Assembly: GCF_021130785.1 (NCBI RefSeq)
Contig: NC_060213.1
Coordinates: 63,216,001 to 63,280,000, forward strand
Source: Homalodisca vitripennis
Taxonomy: Eukaryota > Arthropoda > Insecta > Hemiptera > Cicadellidae
Direction: 5' to 3'
Length of the DNA stretch: 64,000 nucleotides
The translations under genes were made by a program, and so were the position numbers. The notes beneath the pieces are model-generated. The model saw nothing but the letters and a program-made list of their open reading frames with translations. It was not told the DNA's origin and did no database searches. This document shows positions 1 through 11,103 of this stretch, piece after piece (the first letter of the stretch is position 1; each line of letters begins with the position of its first letter).

Positions 1-1750
1 AGAGTGTAAGACAGTCTGATAAGATACTAATTCTGATCCTTTTAAGCCCTAAGGCAATGAGGTTAACGAGGATTACATTATCAATGTCTATTCGCTCCTC
101 AAATATAATTTACAAATTAACCATGTCTATTATTATTACATGCATAGTGCCTAACAGTTATAAAATTCTTCTGAAACGTTGTAAAATTTAACAGCTTGCG
201 AAACTGTAGTTCTGCTATTTGACAATGTTTTATTGCAGTAATAACGTTTACCATATTTTTATATGTACAATTTGCACGTTACGATATGATTAATAAATAC
301 AAAACATTTTTGTGCCAACAATAATTACACAATTTAATCAATAGTTTGTTGTTTGCTGCTTCTTTTCATAGTCGAAACGTTTACTTCGTTTTCTTCTGTA
401 CAATTTAATAATTCGTAATTTATGACAGTTTTTCGTAGTCAAATGAGCAGGCTATACTAAAGGGGCATTGTATTAAAGTCATACTGTTATAACTGCATTC
501 TCTTTTGCAGGACGCTTTTGTTTCTTTTGGCTTTAATATTAAAACCAAATAAATAATATCTTTTGGCGTTAAATAGCACATTAAAATATTTATAAGTTGA
601 TTCCTATCCTTTTTCTTATAATAAAAACCCTATCCAAATTTAAATATTTTGATTTAATAATAGTGTTGTCCAACAAGAAGTAAGATAGAGAATTTGGATA
701 AACAACTTAATTTACTTATTTCAAGAATGATTAATAGTAGTATAACAAAATATTATTAATAAAATACATTAATTTATTTATATATACGTTTTATATATAT
801 AAATACATACATATACACCGTCCAAGTATAAAAACGAAATAGTTTATGTTATTGTTTCTACTCGTGCAGGAGTTAGCAAAACGAGAACATCGAAGAAACT
901 GGAATAACAGTAATTTTATTAAGATTTCTCGATTGTTGAAGGAACTTTAAATGAACTTGTAAACATTTAAGATGATGTTTAAAAAAAGTAAATGCAAAAA
1001 TTCAAATTCAAAAAAGTTATAACCTCTTTAGAAAGGATGTGGGACAAAGAGAGTATGACATATTTATTGAGCACTGCACTTCTTGACATATCTCTGGTAG
1101 CTCTATTAGTGTCACTTTATGGTTGAGATAACCCTTCCTCAAATGACAATTCTCTCTGTGACAAGGCTCAGTGCCAATCCAATATCTCCATTGTGTTCCT
1201 GTTTAGACCGCTATGTTACGGTTTGCGCCAAGTAGAGGGGAAAAATCTGTGTTTACTCCTCCTCTGTGTTACTAGAGTATCTCCAAAAAGATCGTGGTGT
1301 AACAAATACAAATTTTGTACGTATAACATATACTATAACATTCGTAAATATCATTGAGCTTTGTCCCTTATAAGTCCAATAATGAAACATAAATGTAAAG
1401 AAATTATACTTAAAAATAATATTAATATTGTAACACATAAAATTAGTGATGAAACTAGCGTGATATATTTCGAATCAAATAACGCTTTAATAAATTTCAT
1501 TTATTTTCAAATTTTATCGTGTAGTGTTTATTTTCTTATTTAATAGGGAAGCAAACATCACCGCTTCGCTTAACAGATTTCGCTGAGATGCATAAAAACG
1601 CCATATGGCTACACTGTTTGTTTACAAATTTATTTACTCTGCGATTTTCTCATTGCCCCCATTGTTACTCATACTAACCAAGGAAGAATGTTCGCTAAAA
1701 TAACACCCAGATCCCACACTATGACATCGAAACTCGTTGTTGTTTATGTA
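1..1750. repeat. Direct repeat, copy 1 of a ~1.7-kb segment
   Basis: This segment matches 11104-12813 base for base in the same orientation, apart from scattered changes. Most differences are one-base gains in homopolymers or short repeats in this copy, for example in runs of T or A near 605-630, plus a longer difference around 541-570. It is A/T-rich and has no convincing coding region. The left limit is unknown because the match already exists at the first base of the window. The right limit is sharp, after the shared TGTTTATGTA. It could be a recent segmental duplication or a locus assembled twice. Confidence 0.9.
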
Positions 1751-2690
1751 GTTGTTTTACTACACAACGGTAACACTTTTGCATCTATACCTGTTGGCCA
1801 TTCTGTACATATGAAAGACAGCTATTGAAAACCTAGAAATATTGTTGAATAAAATTGGCTATTCTGCTCATGGTTGGATGATATTGGCGATTTCAAAGTA
1901 ACTTGCATGCTTCTTGGTCATCAAGGTGGTTGTACTAAATTCCCATGTTTCTTGTGTGAATGGGACAGTAGAGCTAGGGATCGTTATTGGTGCAAAAAGA
2001 ACTGGCCTGTGAGTAAGTCTTTAAAAACTGGCGAGAAGAACATTCTCCGCAAACAATCCTGTATATCCTAAAAAATTCTCTTACCGCCTCTACATAATAC
2101 AGTTAGGCCTCATGAAACAGTTTGTAAAAGCATTGCCTAAAGATGGACCTTGTTTTGAAGCATCTCTGCCAAATGTTTCCAAATCTTTCAGAAGCTAAAA
2201 TTAAAGAAGGCGCCTTTGTAGGACCCGACATTCGAAAAAATGATGATACCTTTTGAAACCACAATGACGATAAATGAGAAAGAAACATTGGGTATCATTC
2301 AAGAAAGTTGTTACACAATTCTTTGGAAATGCAAAAAACCTCAAAATATGGTACTATTGAAGCTACTATGTTAAAGAAGTTTAAAAAATTAGGACATTAG
2401 GGAGATATTTAATGAGCCTGAAAGTTCACTTTTTCAACAGTCATCTTGAATACTTCCCGAAAAATTTGGAAGATGTAAGTGAGGAGCAGGGTGAGCGTTT
2501 TCACCAAGATGTTAAATTGATATAAAAACGTTACCAGGGCAGCTGGAACATCAACATGATGGGGGATTACTGTTGGTCACTTCACCGAGAAGCTCAACAT
2601 GCGACTCACCGCAGAAAAAACTACACAAGAAGCTTCAAAAGAAGAAAGAGAAAGGAAGTATAAACCAATTCCATCTGACTACTGAAAACA
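1748..2690 (+). pseudogene. Decayed copy of a multicopy arthropod protein gene (FLCEWDSR family)
   Basis: Conceptual translation in shifting frames gives the ordered blocks LLHNGNTFASIPVGHSVHMK, KVTCMLLGHQGG, FPCFLCEWDSRARDRYW, GLMKQFVKALPKDGPCF, EYFPKNLEDVSEEQGERFHQD and MGDYCWSLHREAQ. I recognise these from a very abundant, uncharacterised arthropod family found in hundreds of copies in some genomes and probably spread by mobile elements. Its function is unknown. Stops and frameshifts occur throughout (for example after KDSY near 1826 and again near 2200), so it is dead. The N-terminal part is missing: homology begins exactly where the 1.7-kb repeat ends. The family recognition is from memory and unsearched; the broken state is directly visible. 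Confidence 0.7.
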
Positions 2691-3490
2691 TACATTATTA
2701 CACTGTATCTTATTTCAAGTAGCCTACTGTGATTGTGATTTGACTCACACTGAAGGGTAATAATACAGAAATTATAATCTACAAGTTAGTTGTTTAAAAG
2801 CTCTTCTGGGACCTCTCTTATCAGAATGTGCGCCACTAAACAGCTCCAAAGTTCCAGAGTTAGTGCTTCTTCAACATGTCAGTCTAACTTTTAATGTGGT
2901 TTGTTGTAGCGGGAGAAATATCGTTGAACTATTGTTTCTCAGAACAATGATACTTTATTGGTATGTTTGACTTATTATTGTTAGATTTCTATTCTTATAA
3001 AAATAGCTCGAACATATTGCGCAGCTATATTGAATCAAAATGTGTACTCTTCACACAAGGGTTTTTTTTCTACCATTTCGAAAATATATTTTAAATAACA
3101 TCTAATCAAAAGGACGTACGTTATTAATACATTATTACATGTTAAAATCTAAAAACAGAACTTCAATAAGTCTAAACTGACGATTTCTTAGCTAAATTTA
3201 GTAGCTAGTAATGATTATCATTATATAACTAACATGTAATTGTTTGTAATACATCAATAAGTACACGACTAAGTATATTACAGTTAATCTATCTACAAAA
3301 CGAAATGGTATCGCACTGAACCACCAGGACAACCTGAAGTGATCCGTACGTCCCCGGTGTAAGGGTCGTGGTTCGATTTTGAATGAACTTTGAATGAGAT
3401 TATGCGCATAAACGGTAATTCTCAAGTAATAGACACTCGAACATGTGTAGGTCGATCTACTAATCACAAGTAACTAACTAATAATATTGA
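2691..3490. other. Intergenic, nothing recognised
   Basis: A/T-rich sequence between the decayed FLCEWDSR-family gene and the 5' side of the LINE remnant. No open frame with family features, no clear repeat match elsewhere in the window, and no RNA gene was seen. Confidence 0.5.
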
Positions 3491-3496
3491 AAGCTC

Positions 3497-4110
3497 TATT
3501 GCATCTAGTACTCTGTGCCACACGGACAGGAGCCAGCAGACGAAACCTGATGCTGTCAATACTACCGCTACCCGCTCAAACAACATAACCTATTCCAGAG
3601 TAGTTAAAAACAGTGCTCTTGGCGCTAAGATGGGTGGAAATGATACAGTCTCAAAAAATAATGAAAGTGACAAGGATTTTGAGGTTTATATCTCACGAAG
3701 GAGAAAATCTGCTATGAAGTATGCTCAAGAAAAGAGATAACAGTGGTGATACTACTTATCAAGAAAAAGCTACAGCTAGACCTATTGTTGGGAATAAAAA
3801 ACAGGGGGGTAGTAGTAAACTAAAAATTGCTAGTAAGAGATCTTGGGTGTTTGTCTCTCGTTTGGATACAAGTGTTGCCAAGGAAAATATTGAAACATAC
3901 TTGAAAGACTCTAAAATCGAGGACTTTGTTTGTTTAGAGTTGGAGACAAAATATGATACATACAAGTCTTTTAAAATTGGTGTAAAGGACTCACAGTTTG
4001 ATCAAGTCATGGATCCCGAGTTCTGGGAAGAAGGTGTATACTCGTTAAGGAGTATGTGCCACTGCGTAGGCAATTCAGAGGCAATTTTTTTAGGCAATCG
4101 CAGAGGTTAG
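3497..4110 (+). pseudogene. LINE ORF1 remnant (nucleic-acid-binding protein)
   Basis: A Ser/Asn-rich basic N-terminal part (3500-3735) reads into a region typical of insect Jockey-group ORF1 proteins, with SWVFVSRLD, then CLELETKYDTYKSFKIGV and VMDPEFWEEGVYSLR, which resembles the C-terminal RRM-like fold of these proteins. The role is to bind element RNA for retrotransposition. A frameshift near 3735 separates the N-terminal part from the 129-codon open stretch starting at 3721. The C-terminus runs out in a short Arg-rich tail at the stop at 4108. Exact domain naming is by pattern memory. Confidence 0.65.
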
Positions 4111-4150
4111 ATGACTCTAGCCTCGTGAAATCAAATAATGATAAACCTGT

Positions 4151-4840
4151 TTGCTTGGTTTTTTGTACCTAAATATACAGGGCCTTAACAATAAAACTGT
4201 CGTTCTTGAGGACTATATAGTGAATCTTAACTTAGACTTATCCCCGATCGCATTTATATGTATCACAGAACATTGGTTGTGTCAAGATGAACTTTTTGAA
4301 TTCTCACCCAGAGAATTATTATTGTGCGGCAAATTATTGCAGAACTGATCATATCAGAGGTGGCGCGGCAATCTTTGTGAAAAATAACTTGGAAACCAGA
4401 GAATTAGATTTAGGATCATTCTGTTCCGAGTTGAAACTTTGAAGCAGCGGCAGCAATTGTGGACAATTTCAAGCTTATCATCATCTGCATCTACCGCTCG
4501 CCTGGGTCTGACCCTAAACATTTTCTCAGTACATTGGAAGATCTCTTTATACACCTGACAAAATGGGATGACTACACAGTCATAGCAGGTGGCGACTTCA
4601 ATGCTGATTTCGATGTAACTACTACAAAGACCACAGCAGTTGAGTTTTCTTAATCTACTTCGACAATTTAACTGCTACTGTTTGAACTCTGCACCTACTA
4701 GAGGTAACAAACTGTCTTGATAATGTTTTTGTAAATTGTAGTTTAGACTATGTAAATTGTAATGTTGTCAAAAATTTTCCGTTTACTGACCATGATGGCA
4801 TGCTTATTAATTTGAAGGTCATAAATAGATCGATGGCAAA
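4151..4840 (+). pseudogene. LINE ORF2 endonuclease domain, broken
   Basis: Blocks of an EEP-family (APE-like) endonuclease appear in order: FLYLNIQGLNN at the N-terminus (Asn block), ICITEHWLCQDE (catalytic Glu block), ICIYRSPGS, VIAGGDFNADFD (Asp/Asn block), and FPFTDHDGMLINLKV (terminal Asp-His block) near 4775-4820. In an active LINE this domain nicks target DNA to prime reverse transcription. The blocks fall in different frames, with breaks near 4345, 4440, 4650 and 4720, so this is a dead copy. Confidence 0.8.
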
Positions 4841-5489
4841 GGGAGCTTCATCTAAAACAACATAGTATACTTAAGGCTAATTCCTCTTACAAATTTGTCC
4901 TGCCTAGAAAAAGTATGTCTTGTTTAACTGATAGACTTTAATCTTGTTAACTGGTCCCTGTTTTCTGCACAGTGTTTTTGTAATGGAGCAGCAATGTTCA
5001 CATGTTTTTTTACTATTTTTGATTAATATTTTGAATTATTTTTTGATTTTAAAACGACCTAAATTTGAAGTAAATGGTGTGAAAGGGAGAAATAGTTGGT
5101 ATACATCTGACTTGGCAACTTTAAAGGATAGGTTGTTGTCTCTTGATTTTTTGTACAAGAATACTGGTAGTAATACAGTTAAAAATCAGCTGAAAGGAAA
5201 GTGCTAAAGAGAGAGTACACCAATAACATTTCTGCTGCCAAAGTAGCTTATAACAGTCAGCTAATAGATTCTAGCAAGAACAAGTGTAAGGCAGCTTGGT
5301 CCTTAATAAAGAAAAAACTGTAACATGGCACAAAAGGCCAAGAGCCCTTGATCTCACCAAATATGTTTAACAATTATTGTATAGAAGCAGTTGTTGAAGC
5401 AAAAAAAAGCCATCGAAAAAAACCTGCTGTTACTACTAAAGCTCTCCTTAAAAATGTTTGCCCAGTTAGTTAAGTAATATTAGCTTATT

Positions 5490-6790
5490 TGAGTGGAAAT
5501 TCGTGTCAACAGATGATGTTCTTAAGGCCGCAAAACATTTGAGTGATTCTTACAGCAATGATTATTATTACATGTCTAATACTCTTTTGAAGCAAATACT
5601 ACCTCTTATTGTCGAACCTATTACTAAATGTGTCAACTGTTTACTTAAAGAAGGAAATTTTCCTGAAGAGCTTAAAATCTCCAGAGTTTGTCCTATCTAC
5701 AAGAAAGGTCCGAGAGATAAAACCTGAAAGTTATCGCCCAGTCTCAATTGTACCTGTTGTATCCAAATTGATTGAAAATTATAAATTTATGAACAAGTTG
5801 TTACTTTTTTGGAAGAGAAAAACATTTTGACCAAATTTCAGTTTGGTTTTAGGAGGGGTAAAGCACGCTTGATGCCATAGATAGTTTGGTTTTTGAAATT
5901 TTGCAGGCCTTTGAGAGCAGGGCCTTTGCTCAGGTAACGTTTTGTGACCTGAGCAAAGCTTTCGACTGTGTTGATCACTCGGACCTATTAGAAAAACTTA
6001 ATTTTTATGGTTTTCGGGGTAGCTCATTGAGGCTTTTCAAGTCCTAATCTAGAAAATAGAAGGCAGGTGGTTTTTTATCGATGGAGAATGGTCTCAAGAA
6101 GTTGTCCTAAAATATGGAGTGCCGCAGGGCTCGGTTTTGGGGCCTTTGTTATTTTTTAATAAGTATTAATGATTTGCCTGTAAATGTTATTAGTAGAACT
6201 TTCCTTTATGCTGATGACACAACTTTCTTGAATGTTTCAAATGATATTGTAGAGCTGAATGATTTGGTGAGGAGCTCTTTAGAAGAGGCAGGTGTGTGGT
6301 TTCGAGCCAATGGTTATCTCTTAAATAAAAGTAAAAACTGAACAATGTAATATTTTAGCTTAAGGCCATACAATCAGGAAACTTGTAGAGTTGGACACCG
6401 TTAATAATGTTAAGTTTCTTGGTATTTTTATTGATCACCAGCTGACCTGGGGAACACATATAGACCACATTAAAACTAGATTGTCTAGAGTTATATTTCT
6501 ATTGAGACGTCTGAAACATTGTGTAACGACGACAGATTATATTAGGATGGCATATTTCGCTTTCTTTCAGTCAATAATGAAATACTGTTTTGCTTGTATG
6601 GGGTAACTCTCCAAGGATTGTTGAGATTTTGAAATTGCAGAAGAGGGTTATTAGAATAATTAATGGCTCAGCCCCATTAGATCATTGCAAGCCTATATTC
6701 ATTAGTTTAAAAATTAACACTGTCGTCAATCTTTACATTTTTGAACTTGCTGCTTACTCCTTAAAAAAAATTACCAGAAATGATACTTAA
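5490..6790 (+). pseudogene. LINE ORF2 reverse transcriptase domain, broken
   Basis: Successive RT blocks are readable across frames: ISRVCPIYKKG, PESYRPVSIVPVVSKLIE, FGFRRGK, CDLSKAFDCVDH (first catalytic Asp, near 5950), YGVPQGSVLGPL, FLYADDTTFLN (YADD active site, near 6207-6220), then VKFLGIFIDHQLTW of the thumb-side region and LQKRVIRIINGS near the C-terminus. This is the order seen in Jockey/CR1-group polymerases. At least five frameshifts or stops interrupt it. The spacing of blocks is normal, so the damage is mostly small indels rather than large deletions. Confidence 0.85.
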
Positions 6791-7799
6791 TGAAGACCTA
6801 CATCCATACAAATACACGTAATAAAGATAATATTAGTTTTCAACAATGCCGATTAAGTAAAATGTTAAATAGCCATTCTGTCATGTGCAAAAAAGTCTAT
6901 AATAAGTTAAGTTATTTTTGTTAAATTGTATAGTTGTAAGGTTTTTTCTTAAAAAACTCAATGACTGGCTGTAGCAAATCCTTTTTTATAACATTGAGGA
7001 ATTCCTAGAACACCCTGGCATAAACTCTGTAATATATTGTCCGTTGATCAATACCTTTTTGCTTTGTTGACTCTTTAAATAGTTTATTTTTGTTCTTGTT
7101 AACTGTTCTTACTAATAGTCTTTATTTTTTTGTTAACTTGTTTGAATTTTTGTGATGTTATCTATTTATATACTTATTTATTAATTAGTTTATTATTATC
7201 AATTTTATGTTGTTTTTAAAATTGTTACATTTATTACATTACACGCAATACATGCATTGTTACTATTTTATAACCGCTAAGTTTTGTTTTTTTACTGCTC
7301 TAGTATGACTAAGAACAATGTAACGTTCAACAATTCTGACATTGTCAATACATGTATATATGTCCATGACAATAAAGTATTATTATTATATTATTATTAT
7401 TATTATTATGTTCGATTTTACTATTTAAAGTTACACTTACACCGGTCTACCTTACTAATTAGTAACGGGCGATATTAGCCTTTCACCCTTATAGCCAATA
7501 CGGATTAAATAGCTGCCGACAGTCTTAGTTGTATATTTTAGATTTCTAACAACGCCTGTTGACTAATTACGACAGCACAATGTACTATTATAGCATGTAT
7601 GATCATCTTAAGTTTTTGGTATTGAAAATGAATGCCAAAAATTGGTTTAATAGTATTGGGCTAATGAAACACAATATTTCATAATCATTACTCTTTAGAA
7701 TGAGATTTAGCTCACGTATATGTTGCTTTGCTGACTAGACTCCATTGCTCTCAAATAGTAATACTATCTTCTACGTTGAACAGGAAATTCATTTTCAAC

Positions 7800-7844
<45 letters not shown>

Positions 7845-7848
7845 ATAC
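7800..7848. repeat. (TA)n microsatellite
   Basis: Nearly pure alternating TA over about 48 bases with one interruption. Any short open frame across it codes only Tyr/Ile repeats. Confidence 0.95.
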
Positions 7849-7849
7849 C

Positions 7850-9980
7850 CATTAAAAAATTGTGTGTCATAAAGGAAATTGCTTATATTCCGTGTACCAA
7901 TATTGTTTTTAAAATTAACGTCTTAAATTAAAAAAAAAAAAAACTTTTTTAAGTGGTTTCATTTATTATTTTTTTCTTTAATTTTATATATTTGCTATGC
8001 AGTCAGCGGGTTTCTCAAAGAAAAACCCCCAAACTTCGCCTCTTAAAAGAGCTATAGCTACACCATATTAATATGAATAGTTAATATTTATGTGGTGTTA
8101 TGCAGTAATGAATGGTTTTATGATACCTCAATAAATGCATTTTAGTGATAAACTAAATTTAGGTGTCTCTAGATTAGATAGCAAATATAATTAATTTATA
8201 ATAGCTATTAAAAGTGTACGCCTTTTTCCGTAGTGATAAATGGGATGTTCAAGTATAACAACACGTGCTATCACATATCGCAGAGTCAAAACTAGAATTA
8301 CCAAGTTCCTTTCATGTTGAGTGCACAAAAAGAATTGAAAGTTCTTCCATAAAAGATGTGCAACGCTTCAAACCGTTACAATACAAATCGTCGGATCACA
8401 GACAGGAAAGTGAAAGTTTTAGATTGTTCCGGACAATATTTGTGGCACAAGGAAACTGAGAGAACTCAGATACTTTCTGTTATTACAACACGTATTCAGC
8501 TTTTACATTGTACGGAAGTCATAGCTTTGAAATACCAGTTAATGTTCTATTTATTTGAAATAAATAAATCTGAAATCAGAATTACTAATACAGTTTAATT
8601 TAGTATTAGAAATGTAGAACAACTTTTTAAACGTAAAAAAGCTCTTGTATTTTGTAGTCAAATTTAGATAGAAGTTATTTTATAAATATTACAAGATTTT
8701 GGAGAAAGAATGGTCAGAGTAAGGTTAGAAACTTTAGGAAACTCGATAAGTTGAAAACGTAATTCAGTTTACCTCGAAGACTAATGAAGAAACAGAATTT
8801 TAATGATTCTATACTTTGTTACAGAAGCCTTAAAATTTTGAAAGTATAACAACTGAAATGCTTCTCTGAGAATTTATACATGCAAAATTTAATGAAACAC
8901 ACACAAACCGTAAGATACCTTATCTTGATTGTTATAGCCTCCAAATGATATATTTAATACATTATTATTTAGGAACCGATATTTTAAAATATTTCAGTTT
9001 TGCGTTTAATGAAGTATTAACTAAGGATACAAAACATAGTGTAAGGAGATACTTGATATTAGATTGTACGCTAGCGTACTTTTCAAAGAAACATTTTTGG
9101 TTTTATAAAATAATAACATACTAAAGATAATGCGTGCAAAAACATTTTCAACACGTTTCATTTTTCAAATGTCGACAATTATAGAAAAATGCTGTTTCTG
9201 ATTTGTGGTGAACATCCAAATGGACTATTTGCTGAAAACGAGGATTCAAAACAGTTTTTAGCTTTACAATATTTTATTTTTTACCATTCATTAGAAGAGA
9301 TTTATGTCATTAATATTTTTCTTAAGAAGATACAGATAAATTCATGAAGTATAATTAGGTTCTACAGTATATCTATCATTCTTGAACATGTTATAATCTC
9401 AAAAGAATATTGGCTCACCATTTCTGTAACCTTAATTTATATTTATAATTTAAAATTTTCTGTAGTGTAACCGTATTTTGTAGGAAAATGCTACGAACTA
9501 GTTTGGCTTCAACAATTTCATGGTAAACCAACATATATGAATTTTATACAATCTGTTTCGGGAAGCAATGGTTTTTTTTAATTTTTGAAGAGCGCTTCAG
9601 TAACAACTTAATAAGATATCTTTTCTTTAACACAAAAATGGAACACCATTGTGATTATTTGAGGAAGTAGTTAGTTTTAAGCAGTATTTTGGGACATCTT
9701 ATACCCAGAGGTAAGGAAAGGTTTTAATATATGGATATAAACCTTTCTCTGCATTTACAATATGAAAGTTGACTTAGGAATGTGACAAGTTTTAATTGTA
9801 AAATATCAACATAAACAAATATTCAAAACATATTATTTTCAATATGAAAAATAATATTTTTATATATAAATAAAAAGTATGACTCCCTGATGCGATAATT
9901 GATACATTTAATGTAAAAGTTAAATTTTTACCTCCATTAATTTTTTTGTAGGCTTGATTATAAAATTTCTTACTGTTTTA
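7850..9980. other. Anonymous A/T-rich region
   Basis: No coding, RNA or mobile-element signature was recognised over about 2.1 kb. A 12-base A run lies at about 7930-7941. Short open stretches near 8265-8600 overlap one another in two frames without family features and look like chance. Confidence 0.5.
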
Positions 9981-10096
9981 CTTTAATTGCCTGTAAGTCT
10001 TTGTGGATCAGTAAAACATTATTTTTGTACTTTTTCTGCCTTCAAGAAAATGATCTTAATCACCTATGAATTTACAGCATTTTTTTCGGTTCCCAG

Positions 10097-10250
10097 TAAC
10101 TGTACCTCTGTGGCGGGTGTTAATAGTAGCATTAGAAGCAGCAACTACAGACCCCGCATAAACTCAAACACAAGTGATTATTACTGCAGCAGCTACGGTG
10201 ATCATGATTACAGTTCTCAGAACTCGGACTGCAGCCTGAAACTCAACTAG
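10097..10250 (+). CDS. Possible 3'-terminal exon of an unidentified host gene
   Basis: A GC-richer, balanced-composition stretch begins just after a pyrimidine-rich acceptor-like site (TTTTTTCGGTTCCCAG, ending at 10096) and stays open for about 50 codons to a TAG at 10248. The peptide is rich in Ser, Asn and Tyr and includes SNYRPRINSNTSDYYCSS and YGDHDYSSQNSDCSLKLN. If real, the intron phase is 2 (one base completes the first codon). The open frame continues upstream to 9987, but that part is A/T-rich and intron-like. This could be the cytoplasmic tail of a membrane protein, but I cannot name it. It stands out from the surroundings, yet no second exon is seen. Confidence 0.35.
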
Positions 10251-11103
10251 TTACTAATTTACCTACCCCACCGCTGAGATAACGTTTGTGCGTATTGTAT
10301 ACTAAACTATAAAAAAACATGTTCAATCTCATTCAAGAAATCTATAATTCAAACACGTGTATAAGTGTGTAAGATACTTTATACCACTGCCATTTTAAAT
10401 GCTTTTCAGAAATATTTAAGAGCAAGTAAAATATATTGTTACTGTAATGAATTAAGTACAGTTTGGAAAAACGTTTTTTATCTACATTTAATCAAAAGAT
10501 AATTTCGTACAATATAAGATATCCCACAGAGAAGGCTGTGCTTGACAGATATGAAAGCATAAACTCGGAGTTAAAACCCAAACAAAATTTACTCGGAGAT
10601 TTAAGATGTAATTATTTATTTTTATCCCTTTCATTTCCATAGCTTCCCGGTCAAAAGATTAAGTTGCTATAGAACGTTATCTTTGTAAGGATGTCTGAAT
10701 AATTTTATAATTTAACTACTTCTTCAAATGCACTGTATGATTTGTGCCATCTCATTAATGTCGAAGACATTAAATGATGCATAATGTAAGACCTTCACAT
10801 TAAAATAAAAATGTAACGACTTAACATAACGTTCTCTTGGTAAAATATATAGTTAAATATTTTCAATTAGATAATTTATGTTTGATACAAGGAAAACAAG
10901 TTATCAGTAACTTTAAATCTTTAAATTATTATTATACTACATTAAGACAGGATATTGACGCATGTATAATCCAGTAAATAAAGAGAATATTATTGAAAAC
11001 ATCTCTAAACTTAGCATTTCTCTAATATTTAAAGTATTATATCTCGTGCGTAACATTTAACATACTTATCAAGATAACTCATAACAAGAAATAAAAAAAC
11101 TTA
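10251..11103. other. Anonymous A/T-rich region
   Basis: No gene or repeat recognised. If the 1.7-kb direct repeat extends left of the window start, part of this stretch is its unseen counterpart. Confidence 0.45.

Larger units (their letters stand above)
3491..7409 (+). mobile_element. Decayed Jockey/CR1-type LINE (non-LTR retrotransposon)
   Basis: About 3.9 kb with the order ORF1 remnant, apurinic-like endonuclease, reverse transcriptase and AT-rich 3' UTR. It ends in AATAAAGT followed by an (ATT)n tail at about 7376-7409. Such short simple-repeat tails are usual for CR1/Jockey-group elements. The coding parts lie in at least six different open stretches separated by frameshifts and stops, so the copy cannot move by itself. 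The 5' end is uncertain: coding similarity begins near 3500 and no promoter is seen. It differs in sequence from the LINE at 20.8-26.5 kb and is clearly older. Confidence 0.85.
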
